64,000 nt of DNA, from assembly GCF_040605455.1 (NCBI RefSeq), contig NZ_JBEXCV010000019.1, positions 1 to 64,000 of the forward strand. Reading direction: 5' to 3'. The position numbers were made by a program, and so were the translations under genes. Shown piece after piece: positions 16,875 to 24,037 of this stretch (its first letter is position 1; each line of letters opens with the position of its first letter). Below the pieces are notes generated by a model. The model saw only the letters and a list, made by a program, of their open reading frames with translations, searched no databases and was not told the origin of the DNA. The DNA comes from Embleya sp040605455. Its GTDB lineage: Bacteria > Actinomycetota > Actinomycetes > Streptomycetales > Streptomycetaceae.

Positions 16875-17984
16875 TCACGGGGTCGGCTGGTGCCCGTCGT
16901 TGTCGGCATACGCCTCTTCGCGGTGGAAGCCGAGCGAGCGCATCACCGGGAAGTCGTTGAACGAGAACAGCACCGCGTCCTCGGACGCGTCCAGGTTGGC
17001 GTGTTCGTGCCAGGCCCAGGCCGGGACCGCGAAGACGTCGCCCTCGTGCCACTCGAAGCGCTGCCCGCCGACGATCGAGACGCCGTGGCCCTTGGCCGCC
17101 GTGTAGACGACCGATCCGGTGTGCCGGTGGGCCTTGGTCGCCTGTCCGGCGCGCAGGAGTTGGATGTGCGCGCTCATCGTCGGCATCACCGAGCCGGCGG
17201 TGGCGGGGTTGGTGTACTCCATGATCACGCCGTCGTACGGCGAGCCCTCGCTCGCCTTCGCCAGGTCGAGCAGGGCCTGGTAGGTGGGCTCCCATGGCCA
17301 GGCCAGCAGCGGTGAGTAGGGCCGGGTCCACCGCTCCGTGCCGTACGGCACCAGGTTGCCGCCGTAGGTCAGGACCGAGTTGTTCACCACCTTGCCGGGC
17401 ACCTGGTACACGTCGGGGTGCACCTCGTAGAAGCCCGCGTCCAGTGCGTTGACCAGCGGGATGTCCAGGCCGTCCTGCCAGATCACCGGCGCGTCGTCCG
17501 CCTCGTTGCCGTGCTCGTGCCAGGTCCCGTTCGGAGTGATCGCGAAGTCGCGGGCGCCGACCTTCAACTTCTCGCCGTCCACGACGGTCCAGGCGCCGGT
17601 GCCCTCCAGCACGAACCGCAGCGCGGCGGCCTGGTGCCGGTGTGCGGTCATCGACTCGCCCGGTCCCATGATCTGCAGACCCGTGTACAGCAGACCCGCC
17701 GCCGCGCTGACGTCCCGTCGCCCGGGGTTGACCAGCATCACCACCCGGCGGCCCGCGTCGTCCGCCTTGACCAGGTCCAGCGCCTTGCGTACCAGCGGGC
17801 GCAGTTCGGCGTAGCGCCACAGGGTGGGCACCGACTTGGGCTGCGGATACCACGGCTCGATCTCGTTCGCCACGGTCCACAGCGCACCGGCCTCGCGCGC
17901 GGCCAACTCTGCGTAGTAGGCGCTCAGTTCCGGGGTGTCGGTGACTCGGGCCCGGCCGAGCATCTTGTCGTCCTGGGTGGTCAT
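16875..17984 (-). CDS. Gentisate 1,2-dioxygenase (bicupin ring-cleavage dioxygenase)
   Basis: A 369-aa bicupin. The first cupin has the metal ligands in MTAHRHQAAALRFVLEG and WHEHGN, and the second cupin has KAHRHTGSVVYTAAKG with WHEHANLD. Length and layout match gentisate/1-hydroxy-2-naphthoate/salicylate 1,2-dioxygenases. The enzyme uses Fe(II) and O2 to open gentisate between C1 and C2, giving maleylpyruvate. The ATG overlaps the nitrilase stop codon by 4 bp (ATGA). Its position beside a salicyloyl-CoA 5-hydroxylase-type gene favours gentisate over the other substrates. A closely related aminated analogue such as 5-hydroxyanthranilate cannot be excluded. Confidence 0.88.
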   Translation of the reverse strand: MTTQDDKMLGRARVTDTPELSAYYAELAAREAGALWTVANEIEPWYPQPKSVPTLWRYAELRPLVRKALDLVKADDAGRRVVMLVNPGRRDVSAAAGLLYTGLQIMGPGESMTAHRHQAAALRFVLEGTGAWTVVDGEKLKVGARDFAITPNGTWHEHGNEADDAPVIWQDGLDIPLVNALDAGFYEVHPDVYQVPGKVVNNSVLTYGGNLVPYGTERWTRPYSPLLAWPWEPTYQALLDLAKASEGSPYDGVIMEYTNPATAGSVMPTMSAHIQLLRAGQATKAHRHTGSVVYTAAKGHGVSIVGGQRFEWHEGDVFAVPAWAWHEHANLDASEDAVLFSFNDFPVMRSLGFHREEAYADNDGHQPTP

Positions 17985-19030
17985 TTCTCCTCCTCGGGGG
18001 CAGGTGCGACGGGCATCGGGACGTTTTCGTGGGTGAACGTGATCGGCGGTCTGGGCCGGTTGTCGACGTTCAGCCGGAAGATGTCGAAGCGGTTGTAGTG
18101 GCCGACGATGTCGTGCATCTGCTTGGGCTGGATGCACTTGGCGAGGTCGATATCGGCGTAGACGATGCCCTCGTCGTCGATCAGCGGCTCGGTGACCGGG
18201 CGGCCGTCCGGACCGAAGATGCCGGACAGCGCGCTGCGTTCGCGACCCAGTTGTTTGCGTACCTCCGCGTCGTCGCCGGCGATGGCGTCGACGATCTCGG
18301 GCGAGATGGTCGAGCACGCGACGACCGAGAACACCTTGCCCTCGAAGCTGTGCGCGGCGGTGCGCACCGCGATGGCGTCCGCCATGTCGTAGTCGACGGG
18401 CGCGACCGGCAGTGCGATGTAGCTTGCCGCGTGCACGAGTTCGCCCTGGGCGAGCAGGGTGAAGCGGGCCAGCGTGTTGGTGTTCTCGCCGCACGCGAGC
18501 ACGCCGAGCGGGCCGATCCCGGTCGGGTGCACGCGCAGCGAGCTGCCGTCGCCGCCGGTCCAGGTCAGCTTCTCCGCCCAGGTGGGCACCAGCTTGCGGT
18601 GCACCCCGATCAGTTCGCCGTCCGCGTCGATGGTCAACATCGTGTTGTAGAGCACGCCCATGCTGTGCGGGCCGCGCTCGTTGACGCCGATCACCACCAC
18701 CGCGCCGGCCGCCCGGGCGGCGGCGCGCAGCGCCTCCACGTGCGGGCCGGGCAGGTCGACCGAGGAGCGGTACAGGCGTTCGAACCAGGGTGAGCCCTGG
18801 ACCGGGTTCATCGTCCAGTTCCAGTACGGGTACCCGGGCACGAACACCTCGGGGAAGACGATCAGCTCGGCGCCGTTGGCGGCGGCCTCGCGGATCAGGT
18901 CGACCGCCTTGGCCACGGTGGCGGCCGCGTCCAGGTAGACCGGCGATGCCTGCACGGCCGCGGCCTTGAACCTCGGCGGGTTGTCGCGCTGTTCGCTCGT
19001 CAGCACGATCGGCGGGGTGGGACTGTCCAT
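17981..19030 (-). CDS. Nitrilase (carbon-nitrogen hydrolase)
   Basis: A 349-aa nitrilase-superfamily protein with the full triad: Glu61 (VFPEVFVPGYPYW), Lys146 (HRKLVPTWAEK) and Cys180 (LACGENTN). The CGENTN and PTWAEK signatures fit branch 1 (true nitrilases), which turn nitriles into carboxylic acids plus ammonia. The chosen ATG has GAGGAG 7 nt upstream; the longer open frame starts inside the preceding gene. It is located between the hydroxylase and the dioxygenase in one operon with 22-bp and overlapping junctions, so it probably supplies an aromatic acid to the pathway. The natural nitrile is unknown. Confidence 0.9.
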   Translation of the reverse strand: MDSPTPPIVLTSEQRDNPPRFKAAAVQASPVYLDAAATVAKAVDLIREAAANGAELIVFPEVFVPGYPYWNWTMNPVQGSPWFERLYRSSVDLPGPHVEALRAAARAAGAVVVIGVNERGPHSMGVLYNTMLTIDADGELIGVHRKLVPTWAEKLTWTGGDGSSLRVHPTGIGPLGVLACGENTNTLARFTLLAQGELVHAASYIALPVAPVDYDMADAIAVRTAAHSFEGKVFSVVACSTISPEIVDAIAGDDAEVRKQLGRERSALSGIFGPDGRPVTEPLIDDEGIVYADIDLAKCIQPKQMHDIVGHYNRFDIFRLNVDNRPRPPITFTHENVPMPVAPAPEEEK

Positions 19031-19052
19031 GTCGGGCTCCTCGTGGTCCGGG

Positions 19053-21443
19053 TCAGCGCCGGCCGGGTACGGCCACCAAGGGGGAATCGCACTTTGGTCG
19101 CCAGCGCCGCGGCACCGCTTCGACCGTCTCGCGCAGCAGGTGCAGCCGGGGCGGTACGCGGTCGCTGCCCGCGCCGGGCGGCTTGCGGCTGCCCGGGCGC
19201 CACGCGCTCGGCCACGGCGCACCGGTTCCGGTGTAGCCCTGTTCGGCGGCGGCGTGCAGCGTCCACATCGGGTCGTAGAGGTGGGCGCGACCGACCGCGC
19301 ACAGGTCGGCGCGGCCCGCGAGCAGGATCGAGTTGACGTCGTCGTAGGTGGAGATCGCGCCGACCGCGATGGTCGGCACGCCGGTCGCGTTGCGGATCAG
19401 GTCGGCGAACGGGGTCTGGTAGCCGCGCCCGTAGGCGGGCCGCTCGTGCGGCACCACTTCGCCGGAGGAAACGTCCATCGCGTCCGCGCCGGCCGCCGCC
19501 AGTGCCCGGGCGATCGCGACCGCGTCGTCCTCGGTGGTGCCGCCCTCGGCCCAGTCGCTCGCCGAGATCCGCACCACCAGCGGCTTGTTCGTCGGCCACA
19601 CCGCGCGCACCGCGGACAGCACCTCGATCGGGAAACGCAGCCGGCCGGCGAGTGAGCCGCCGTATTCGTCCTCGCGCAGGTTGGTCAACGGGGACAGGAA
19701 GCCGGACAGCAGATGGCCGTGCCCGTACTGGAGTTCCAGCGCGTCGAAGCCGGCCCGGTCGGCCCGCGCGGCGGCGGCGGCGAACGCGGCGGTGATCGCG
19801 TCCAGGTCCGCCCGGTCCGCCTCACGCGGTCGGAAGTCGTTGTTCGCGTCCCAGGCGATCGCCGAGGCGGCCACCGTCGGCCAGCCGCTCGGGCCCAGCG
19901 ACACGCTCCGGCCGTCGGCGTCCGGCACGGTGGTCGCCGCGCGGCGCCCGGCGTGGCTGAGCTGGATGCCCAGCAGCGGCCCGTCCGGCGCCTGTTCCTT
20001 GACCCGGGTGACCACGTCGCGCCATGCCGCCTCGTGCGCGTTCGACCACAGGCCCGGACATGCCTCGGTGGCCCGCCCGTTCGGCAGTACGGCCGTCATG
20101 CCCGCGAAGACCAGGCTCGCGCCGCCGAGCGCGAGCGCGCCCAGATGCGCGGACTCGAACGGGCCCGGGATGCCGTCCTGGGCCGCATACGTGGCCATCG
20201 GCGGCACCACCACGCGGTTGCGCAGTCGGATCGAGCCGAGTCGCAAGGGCTGGAACATCGGCGCCGCGTCCACCCGGTCCGGCCGGCCGGCGGTGAACGC
20301 CGCGTCCACCTGCGCCACGAACTCGGGGTCGCGCTCCAGCAGGTTGGCGTGGGTGACCCGACGGCTGCGGGTGAGCAGGTTGAAGGCGAACTGCTCGGGC
20401 GCCTGGCCCACCGCGCGGTCGATGTTCTCGAACCACTCCAGGCTGGCCTGGGCGGCGCGCTGGGTGGAGCGCACCACCGGCTTGCGTTCGGCCTCGTAGG
20501 CGGTCAGCGCGGCCGGAATGCCGGCGTGCTCGTTCAGGCACGCGGCCAGGGCGAGCGCGTCCTCCATCGCCAGCTTGGTGCCCGAACCGATGGAGAAGTG
20601 CGCGGTGTGCGCGGCGTCGCCGAGCAGCACCACGTTCTCGTGGTGCCAGGTGGCGTTGCGCACGGTGCTGAACCTGATCCAACGCGAGTTGTTCGGGATC
20701 AGCCGGTGGCCGTCCAGGTGTTCGGCCAGCAGCGCCTCGCAGCGCGCGATGCCCGCGTCGTCACTGGCACCGCGCGGCAGGTCGCGGCCGGCGAACTCGG
20801 CGAATCCACCGCGCCGCCAGGCATCCTCGGCCAGTTCGACGATGAAGGTGCTGCGTCGGTCGTCGAAGGGGTAGGCGTGCACCTGCACCACGCCGAAGTC
20901 GTGCTTGTCCACGATGAAGGTGAACGCGTCGAAGACCTTGTCGGTACCCAGCCACATGTAGCGGCAGCCGCGTTCGTCCAGGCTCGGCCGGAAGGTGTCG
21001 GCGTAGCACTCGCGCACCGTGGAGCGCACTCCGTCCGAGGCGACCACCAAGTCGTGGGTGCGCGCGAGTTCGGCCACGTCCGGCGCCTCGGTGCGGTAGC
21101 GCAGGTCCACGCCCAGCGCGACGCACCGCTCTTGGAGGATGCGCAGGAGCCGCTCCCGGCCCAGGGCGGCAAATCCGTGCCCGCCGGAGGTGAGGGTGCT
21201 GCCGCCGTAACGGATGTCGATGTCGGTCCAGCGGGCGAACCCCTCCGACATCGCGGCGAAGATCTCCGGGTCGGCCTGGGCGATACCGTCCAGGGTCTCG
21301 TCGGAGAACACCACGCCGAAGCCGAACACGTCGTCCGGGGCGTTGCGCTCCCACAGGGTGATCTCCGCGGCCGGCGAGAGCTGCTTGGCGAGGGCGGCGA
21401 AGTACAACCCGCCCGGCCCGCCACCGATGACTGCGATGCGCAC
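19053..21443 (-). CDS. Bifunctional FAD monooxygenase / old yellow enzyme (salicyloyl-CoA 5-hydroxylase type)
   Basis: A 796-aa fusion. Residues 1-380 are a flavoprotein monooxygenase (VIGGGPGGLYFA for FAD, LGDAAHTAHFSIGSG for the second FAD contact). Residues about 395-760 are an NADH:flavin oxidoreductase/OYE TIM barrel (QLSHAGRRA, GFDALELQYGHGHLLSGFLSP, YGGSL). This fusion is known for salicylyl-CoA 5-hydroxylase (SdgC in Streptomyces) and 2-aminobenzoyl-CoA monooxygenase/reductase. It needs O2 and NAD(P)H and hydroxylates the CoA thioester at C5. The GTG start has GGAGG five bases upstream and the protein begins directly at the Rossmann strand. It has its own likely promoter at 21473-21502. 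Confidence 0.88.
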   Translation of the reverse strand: MRIAVIGGGPGGLYFAALAKQLSPAAEITLWERNAPDDVFGFGVVFSDETLDGIAQADPEIFAAMSEGFARWTDIDIRYGGSTLTSGGHGFAALGRERLLRILQERCVALGVDLRYRTEAPDVAELARTHDLVVASDGVRSTVRECYADTFRPSLDERGCRYMWLGTDKVFDAFTFIVDKHDFGVVQVHAYPFDDRRSTFIVELAEDAWRRGGFAEFAGRDLPRGASDDAGIARCEALLAEHLDGHRLIPNNSRWIRFSTVRNATWHHENVVLLGDAAHTAHFSIGSGTKLAMEDALALAACLNEHAGIPAALTAYEAERKPVVRSTQRAAQASLEWFENIDRAVGQAPEQFAFNLLTRSRRVTHANLLERDPEFVAQVDAAFTAGRPDRVDAAPMFQPLRLGSIRLRNRVVVPPMATYAAQDGIPGPFESAHLGALALGGASLVFAGMTAVLPNGRATEACPGLWSNAHEAAWRDVVTRVKEQAPDGPLLGIQLSHAGRRAATTVPDADGRSVSLGPSGWPTVAASAIAWDANNDFRPREADRADLDAITAAFAAAAARADRAGFDALELQYGHGHLLSGFLSPLTNLREDEYGGSLAGRLRFPIEVLSAVRAVWPTNKPLVVRISASDWAEGGTTEDDAVAIARALAAAGADAMDVSSGEVVPHERPAYGRGYQTPFADLIRNATGVPTIAVGAISTYDDVNSILLAGRADLCAVGRAHLYDPMWTLHAAAEQGYTGTGAPWPSAWRPGSRKPPGAGSDRVPPRLHLLRETVEAVPRRWRPKCDSPLVAVPGRR

Positions 21444-21472
21444 AGCGTCCTCCAATGTTCCGGGCCTACCCG

Positions 21473-21502
21473 AGCGTATGTAATAAATTCCACGATCGTC
21501 AA
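21473..21502 (-). promoter_or_regulatory. Candidate sigma70-type promoter for the hydroxylase-nitrilase-dioxygenase genes
   Basis: On the minus strand TTGACG (21502-21497) is followed after 18 bp by TACGCT (21478-21473), 30 bp before the GTG start of the hydroxylase. The block is clearly AT-richer than its surroundings and lies in a 118-bp gap inside the operon. Confidence 0.55.
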
Positions 21503-21561
21503 CAGGACGCGATATTCGAGGGTCGCGGGCACGGCGTCCGAGCCCTCGTACCGGCATGCGG

Positions 21562-22041
21562 TCAGGCGTACGACTCCGGTCGTTGCGGGCCGCCCCGGGA
21601 CAGCGCGGCCCGGATCTCCTCGGGCCAGGGCGAGGCGCCTTTCGCGTCCGGCGGGCAGTGCACGACGGACAGCCGCCCGGTCGCGGCCACACCCTGGGTG
21701 CCGCGCACCTCGAACTCGTAGTGCAGCGAACTCGCGCCCACCCGGACGACCCGCAGCGCGGCGTGCACGGCTTCGCCGAACCACAAGCGCTCGCGGTAGT
21801 CCGCCTCGAAGTGCACCCGCGGGATCCGGCCGAACAGCTCGGCCACGCCCAGCCGGCGCAGCAGGACCGCCTCGGCCGCCTCGACCCAGCGCTGCACGGA
21901 CGAGTAGTGGTAGTGGCCCGCGGCGTCGGTGTCCTGCCATTCGACCCGGCGCTCGATCACCACGGAGGGCAGTGTCGTCGCGTCCGCCGAGTCCTCGGCC
22001 GGGGCGGCCGGGTCGGGCCGGGTCGGGCGGGTTTCCTGCAT
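21562..22041 (-). CDS. Acyl-CoA thioesterase (4HBT hotdog fold)
   Basis: A 159-aa single-hotdog protein with the 4-hydroxybenzoyl-CoA thioesterase-like active-site loop VEWQDTDAAGHYHYSSVQRWVEAAE and the strand-rich remainder. The ATG lies 11 bp after the CoA ligase stop codon, with AAAGG upstream. In this operon it would release the free hydroxylated acid (gentisate) from its CoA ester before ring cleavage. The first 30 residues are low-complexity Pro/Ala/Asp. Substrate specificity is inferred from context only. Confidence 0.85.
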   Translation of the reverse strand: MQETRPTRPDPAAPAEDSADATTLPSVVIERRVEWQDTDAAGHYHYSSVQRWVEAAEAVLLRRLGVAELFGRIPRVHFEADYRERLWFGEAVHAALRVVRVGASSLHYEFEVRGTQGVAATGRLSVVHCPPDAKGASPWPEEIRAALSRGGPQRPESYA

Positions 22042-22052
22042 CTCGTTGCCTT

Positions 22053-23741
22053 TCACGAGGGCTCCGGGGCAAGGGAGTTCGAGGTCGCGGCCGGCGGTAT
22101 CGGCCCGGCCGGGGCCGGTGGCGCGTCGGCCTGGGCCCAGGCGCGCAGTTCGCCACGCCGCAGCTTGCCGTTGCCGGTGCGCGGGAGAGCGGCCACGAAC
22201 TCGACGGCGCGCGGGTACTTGTACGGCGCGATGGCCTGCTTGACGAAGGCCTGGATGCGGCCGGCGGTGTCCGCGTCGGCGACCACCCCCTCGCGCAGCA
22301 CCACGTACGCCTTGACGATCAGGCCGCGTCTGGGGTCGGGCGCGCCGACCACGCCGCACTCGGCGACGTCCGGGTGTGCGGCCAGGGCGAGTTCGACCTC
22401 GGGGCCGGCGATGTTGTAGCCGGACGAGACGATCATGTCGTCGCTGCGGGCCTGATACCAGAGGTAGCCGTCGGCGTCGCGGATGTAGGTGTCGCCGGTG
22501 ATGTTCCAGCCGTCCCGCACGTAGCTGGTCTGGCGTGGATCGTCGAGGTAGCGGCACCCGGTCGGGCCCTTGACCGCGAGTTGTCCGGGCGTGCCGTCCG
22601 GGACCCGCCGGCCGGCGGCGTCGAGCACCACGGCCTCGAAGCCGGGTACCGCGCGACCGGTGGCACCGGGACGGATGTCCTGGTCGGCGGCGGAGACGAA
22701 GACGTGCAGCAACTCGGTCGCGCCGATCCCGTCGATCAGCTCGATCCCGGTCGCCGCGTGCAGGTCGTGCCAGGTCTCCGCGGGCAACGCCTCACCCGCC
22801 GACACGCACCGCCGGACGCCCTTGAGCAGGTCGGCGAGGCCCGCGCCCATGATCGCCCGGTAGGCGGTGGGCGCGGTGAACAGCACGGTGACGCCGTACT
22901 CGGCGATGATCCGGGCCAGCCGCTCGGGCGTGGCATGTTCGAGCAGCAGGCTGGCCGCGCCCACGTGCAGCGGGAAGACCACGAGGCCGCCGAGGCCGAA
23001 GGTGAAGCCCAGCGGCGGGGTGCCTGCGAACAGGTCGTCCGGGGTGGGCTTGAGGATGTGCCGGGCGAAGGTGTCGGAGTTGGCGAGCACGTCGCGGTGG
23101 AAGTGCATGGTGGCCTTGGGTCGACCGGTGGTCCCGGAGGTGAACGCGATCAGCGCGACGTCGTCGGCCGAGGTGTCCACCGCCTCGAACTCGCCGCTCT
23201 TGTGCGCACAGCGGCCGATCAGGTCGGTCGCCGCGTCGCCGCCGTAGGCGAGGGTGGTCAACCCGGGCACCCGGGCCACCGCCAACTCGTCCATGAACCG
23301 GTGGTCGCACAGCGCGACCGTGGGCGTGGCGATCTCGCACAACGTCGTCAGCTCGTGCGCCCGAAGCAGCGGCATCGTGGTGACCACGACCCCGCCCGCC
23401 TTGAGCACGCCGAACCAGCAGGCGACCAGCCACGGGTTGTTGGGGCCGCGCAACAGGACCCGGTTGCCGGGGACCAAGCCGAGGTCCTCGGTCAGCACCC
23501 GGGCCACCTGATTCGCCCGAAGCAGCAGGTCACCGTACGTCCACTGGTCATCGAGCGTGACCAGACACCGCCGATCGGGACCGAGCCGCGCCACGGTGTC
23601 GTCCAACAGGACCCGAGCACAGTTGAGCCGAGTCGGGTAGCGCAATTCCGGTAGTTCGAAACGTAGTTCGGGCCACAACTCGGCCGGTGGCAGTCGATCA
23701 CGACAAAACGTGTCGACGTGAGCAGAAGGAAACAGCTCCAT
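22053..23741 (-). CDS. Aryl-CoA ligase (benzoate/salicylate-CoA ligase type, ANL superfamily)
   Basis: A 562-aa acyl-adenylate enzyme with the P-loop AFTSGTTGRPKATMHFHRD, an A5-type motif DGIGATELLHVF, ITGDTYIRDADGYLWYQAR and the catalytic Lys in RTGNGKLRRGEL. The GATELLHVF segment is typical of benzoate/2-aminobenzoate-CoA ligases. It activates an aromatic acid with ATP and CoA, the entry step of the pathway. It is the first gene of the eight-gene operon, with a promoter at 23784-23811. The start is placed at MELFPSAHVD; an ATG five codons upstream is possible. Confidence 0.88.
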   Translation of the reverse strand: MELFPSAHVDTFCRDRLPPAELWPELRFELPELRYPTRLNCARVLLDDTVARLGPDRRCLVTLDDQWTYGDLLLRANQVARVLTEDLGLVPGNRVLLRGPNNPWLVACWFGVLKAGGVVVTTMPLLRAHELTTLCEIATPTVALCDHRFMDELAVARVPGLTTLAYGGDAATDLIGRCAHKSGEFEAVDTSADDVALIAFTSGTTGRPKATMHFHRDVLANSDTFARHILKPTPDDLFAGTPPLGFTFGLGGLVVFPLHVGAASLLLEHATPERLARIIAEYGVTVLFTAPTAYRAIMGAGLADLLKGVRRCVSAGEALPAETWHDLHAATGIELIDGIGATELLHVFVSAADQDIRPGATGRAVPGFEAVVLDAAGRRVPDGTPGQLAVKGPTGCRYLDDPRQTSYVRDGWNITGDTYIRDADGYLWYQARSDDMIVSSGYNIAGPEVELALAAHPDVAECGVVGAPDPRRGLIVKAYVVLREGVVADADTAGRIQAFVKQAIAPYKYPRAVEFVAALPRTGNGKLRRGELRAWAQADAPPAPAGPIPPAATSNSLAPEPS

Positions 23742-23783
23742 GTGCGCGCACCTCATCCTGGTGTCAGCGGGAGTCGCGGAGCC

Positions 23784-23811
23784 AGTATCTACCAATCCTG
23801 ACGACAGTCAA
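23784..23811 (-). promoter_or_regulatory. Candidate promoter of the aromatic acid operon
   Basis: The minus strand has TTGACT (23811-23806) and GATACT (23789-23784) with 16-bp spacing, 42 bp before the CoA ligase start. The -35 box overlaps the edge of the palindrome at 23810-23827. Confidence 0.6.
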
Positions 23812-23827
23812 TGTATCGCGATAGATT
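23810..23827. promoter_or_regulatory. 18-bp palindromic operator candidate
   Basis: AATGTATCGCGATAGATT is symmetric apart from one base pair, with a perfect 10-bp core TATCGCGATA (23814-23823). It abuts the -35 box of the operon, a position suited to a repressor (for example MarR, TetR or GntR type). No regulator gene is adjacent, so the cognate protein is unknown. Confidence 0.55.
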
Positions 23828-23955
23828 TACGGGCAACAACCCCGGACGCATGCCCGGGATATCTACAATCCACGCAAACACGGCGTGGTGGCCTCGTGGG
23901 AAGAGGCACGGGTACGGCCGCGCGGATGCTCCTCGGGCGAGCCGTCGACCGTGCG

Positions 23956-24014
23956 CCGGACATGGGTCGAGCCCGTCTCCGACTGCCCTGGAGACGGGCT
24001 CGACCCATGTCCGG
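23956..24014 (-). terminator. Strong hairpin terminator after glmS
   Basis: A perfect 25-bp inverted repeat (23956-23980 with 23990-24014) with a 9-nt loop lies 24 bp beyond the glmS stop codon. It separates glmS from the promoter of the aromatic operon. Confidence 0.85.
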
Positions 24015-24037
24015 ACCCGAGCGGGCCCGCGTCCGCG

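Noticed and set aside
19713..23654. 1,313-codon open frame on the plus strand
   Set aside because: It is antisense to the hydroxylase, thioesterase and CoA ligase genes and has no domain-like sequence.
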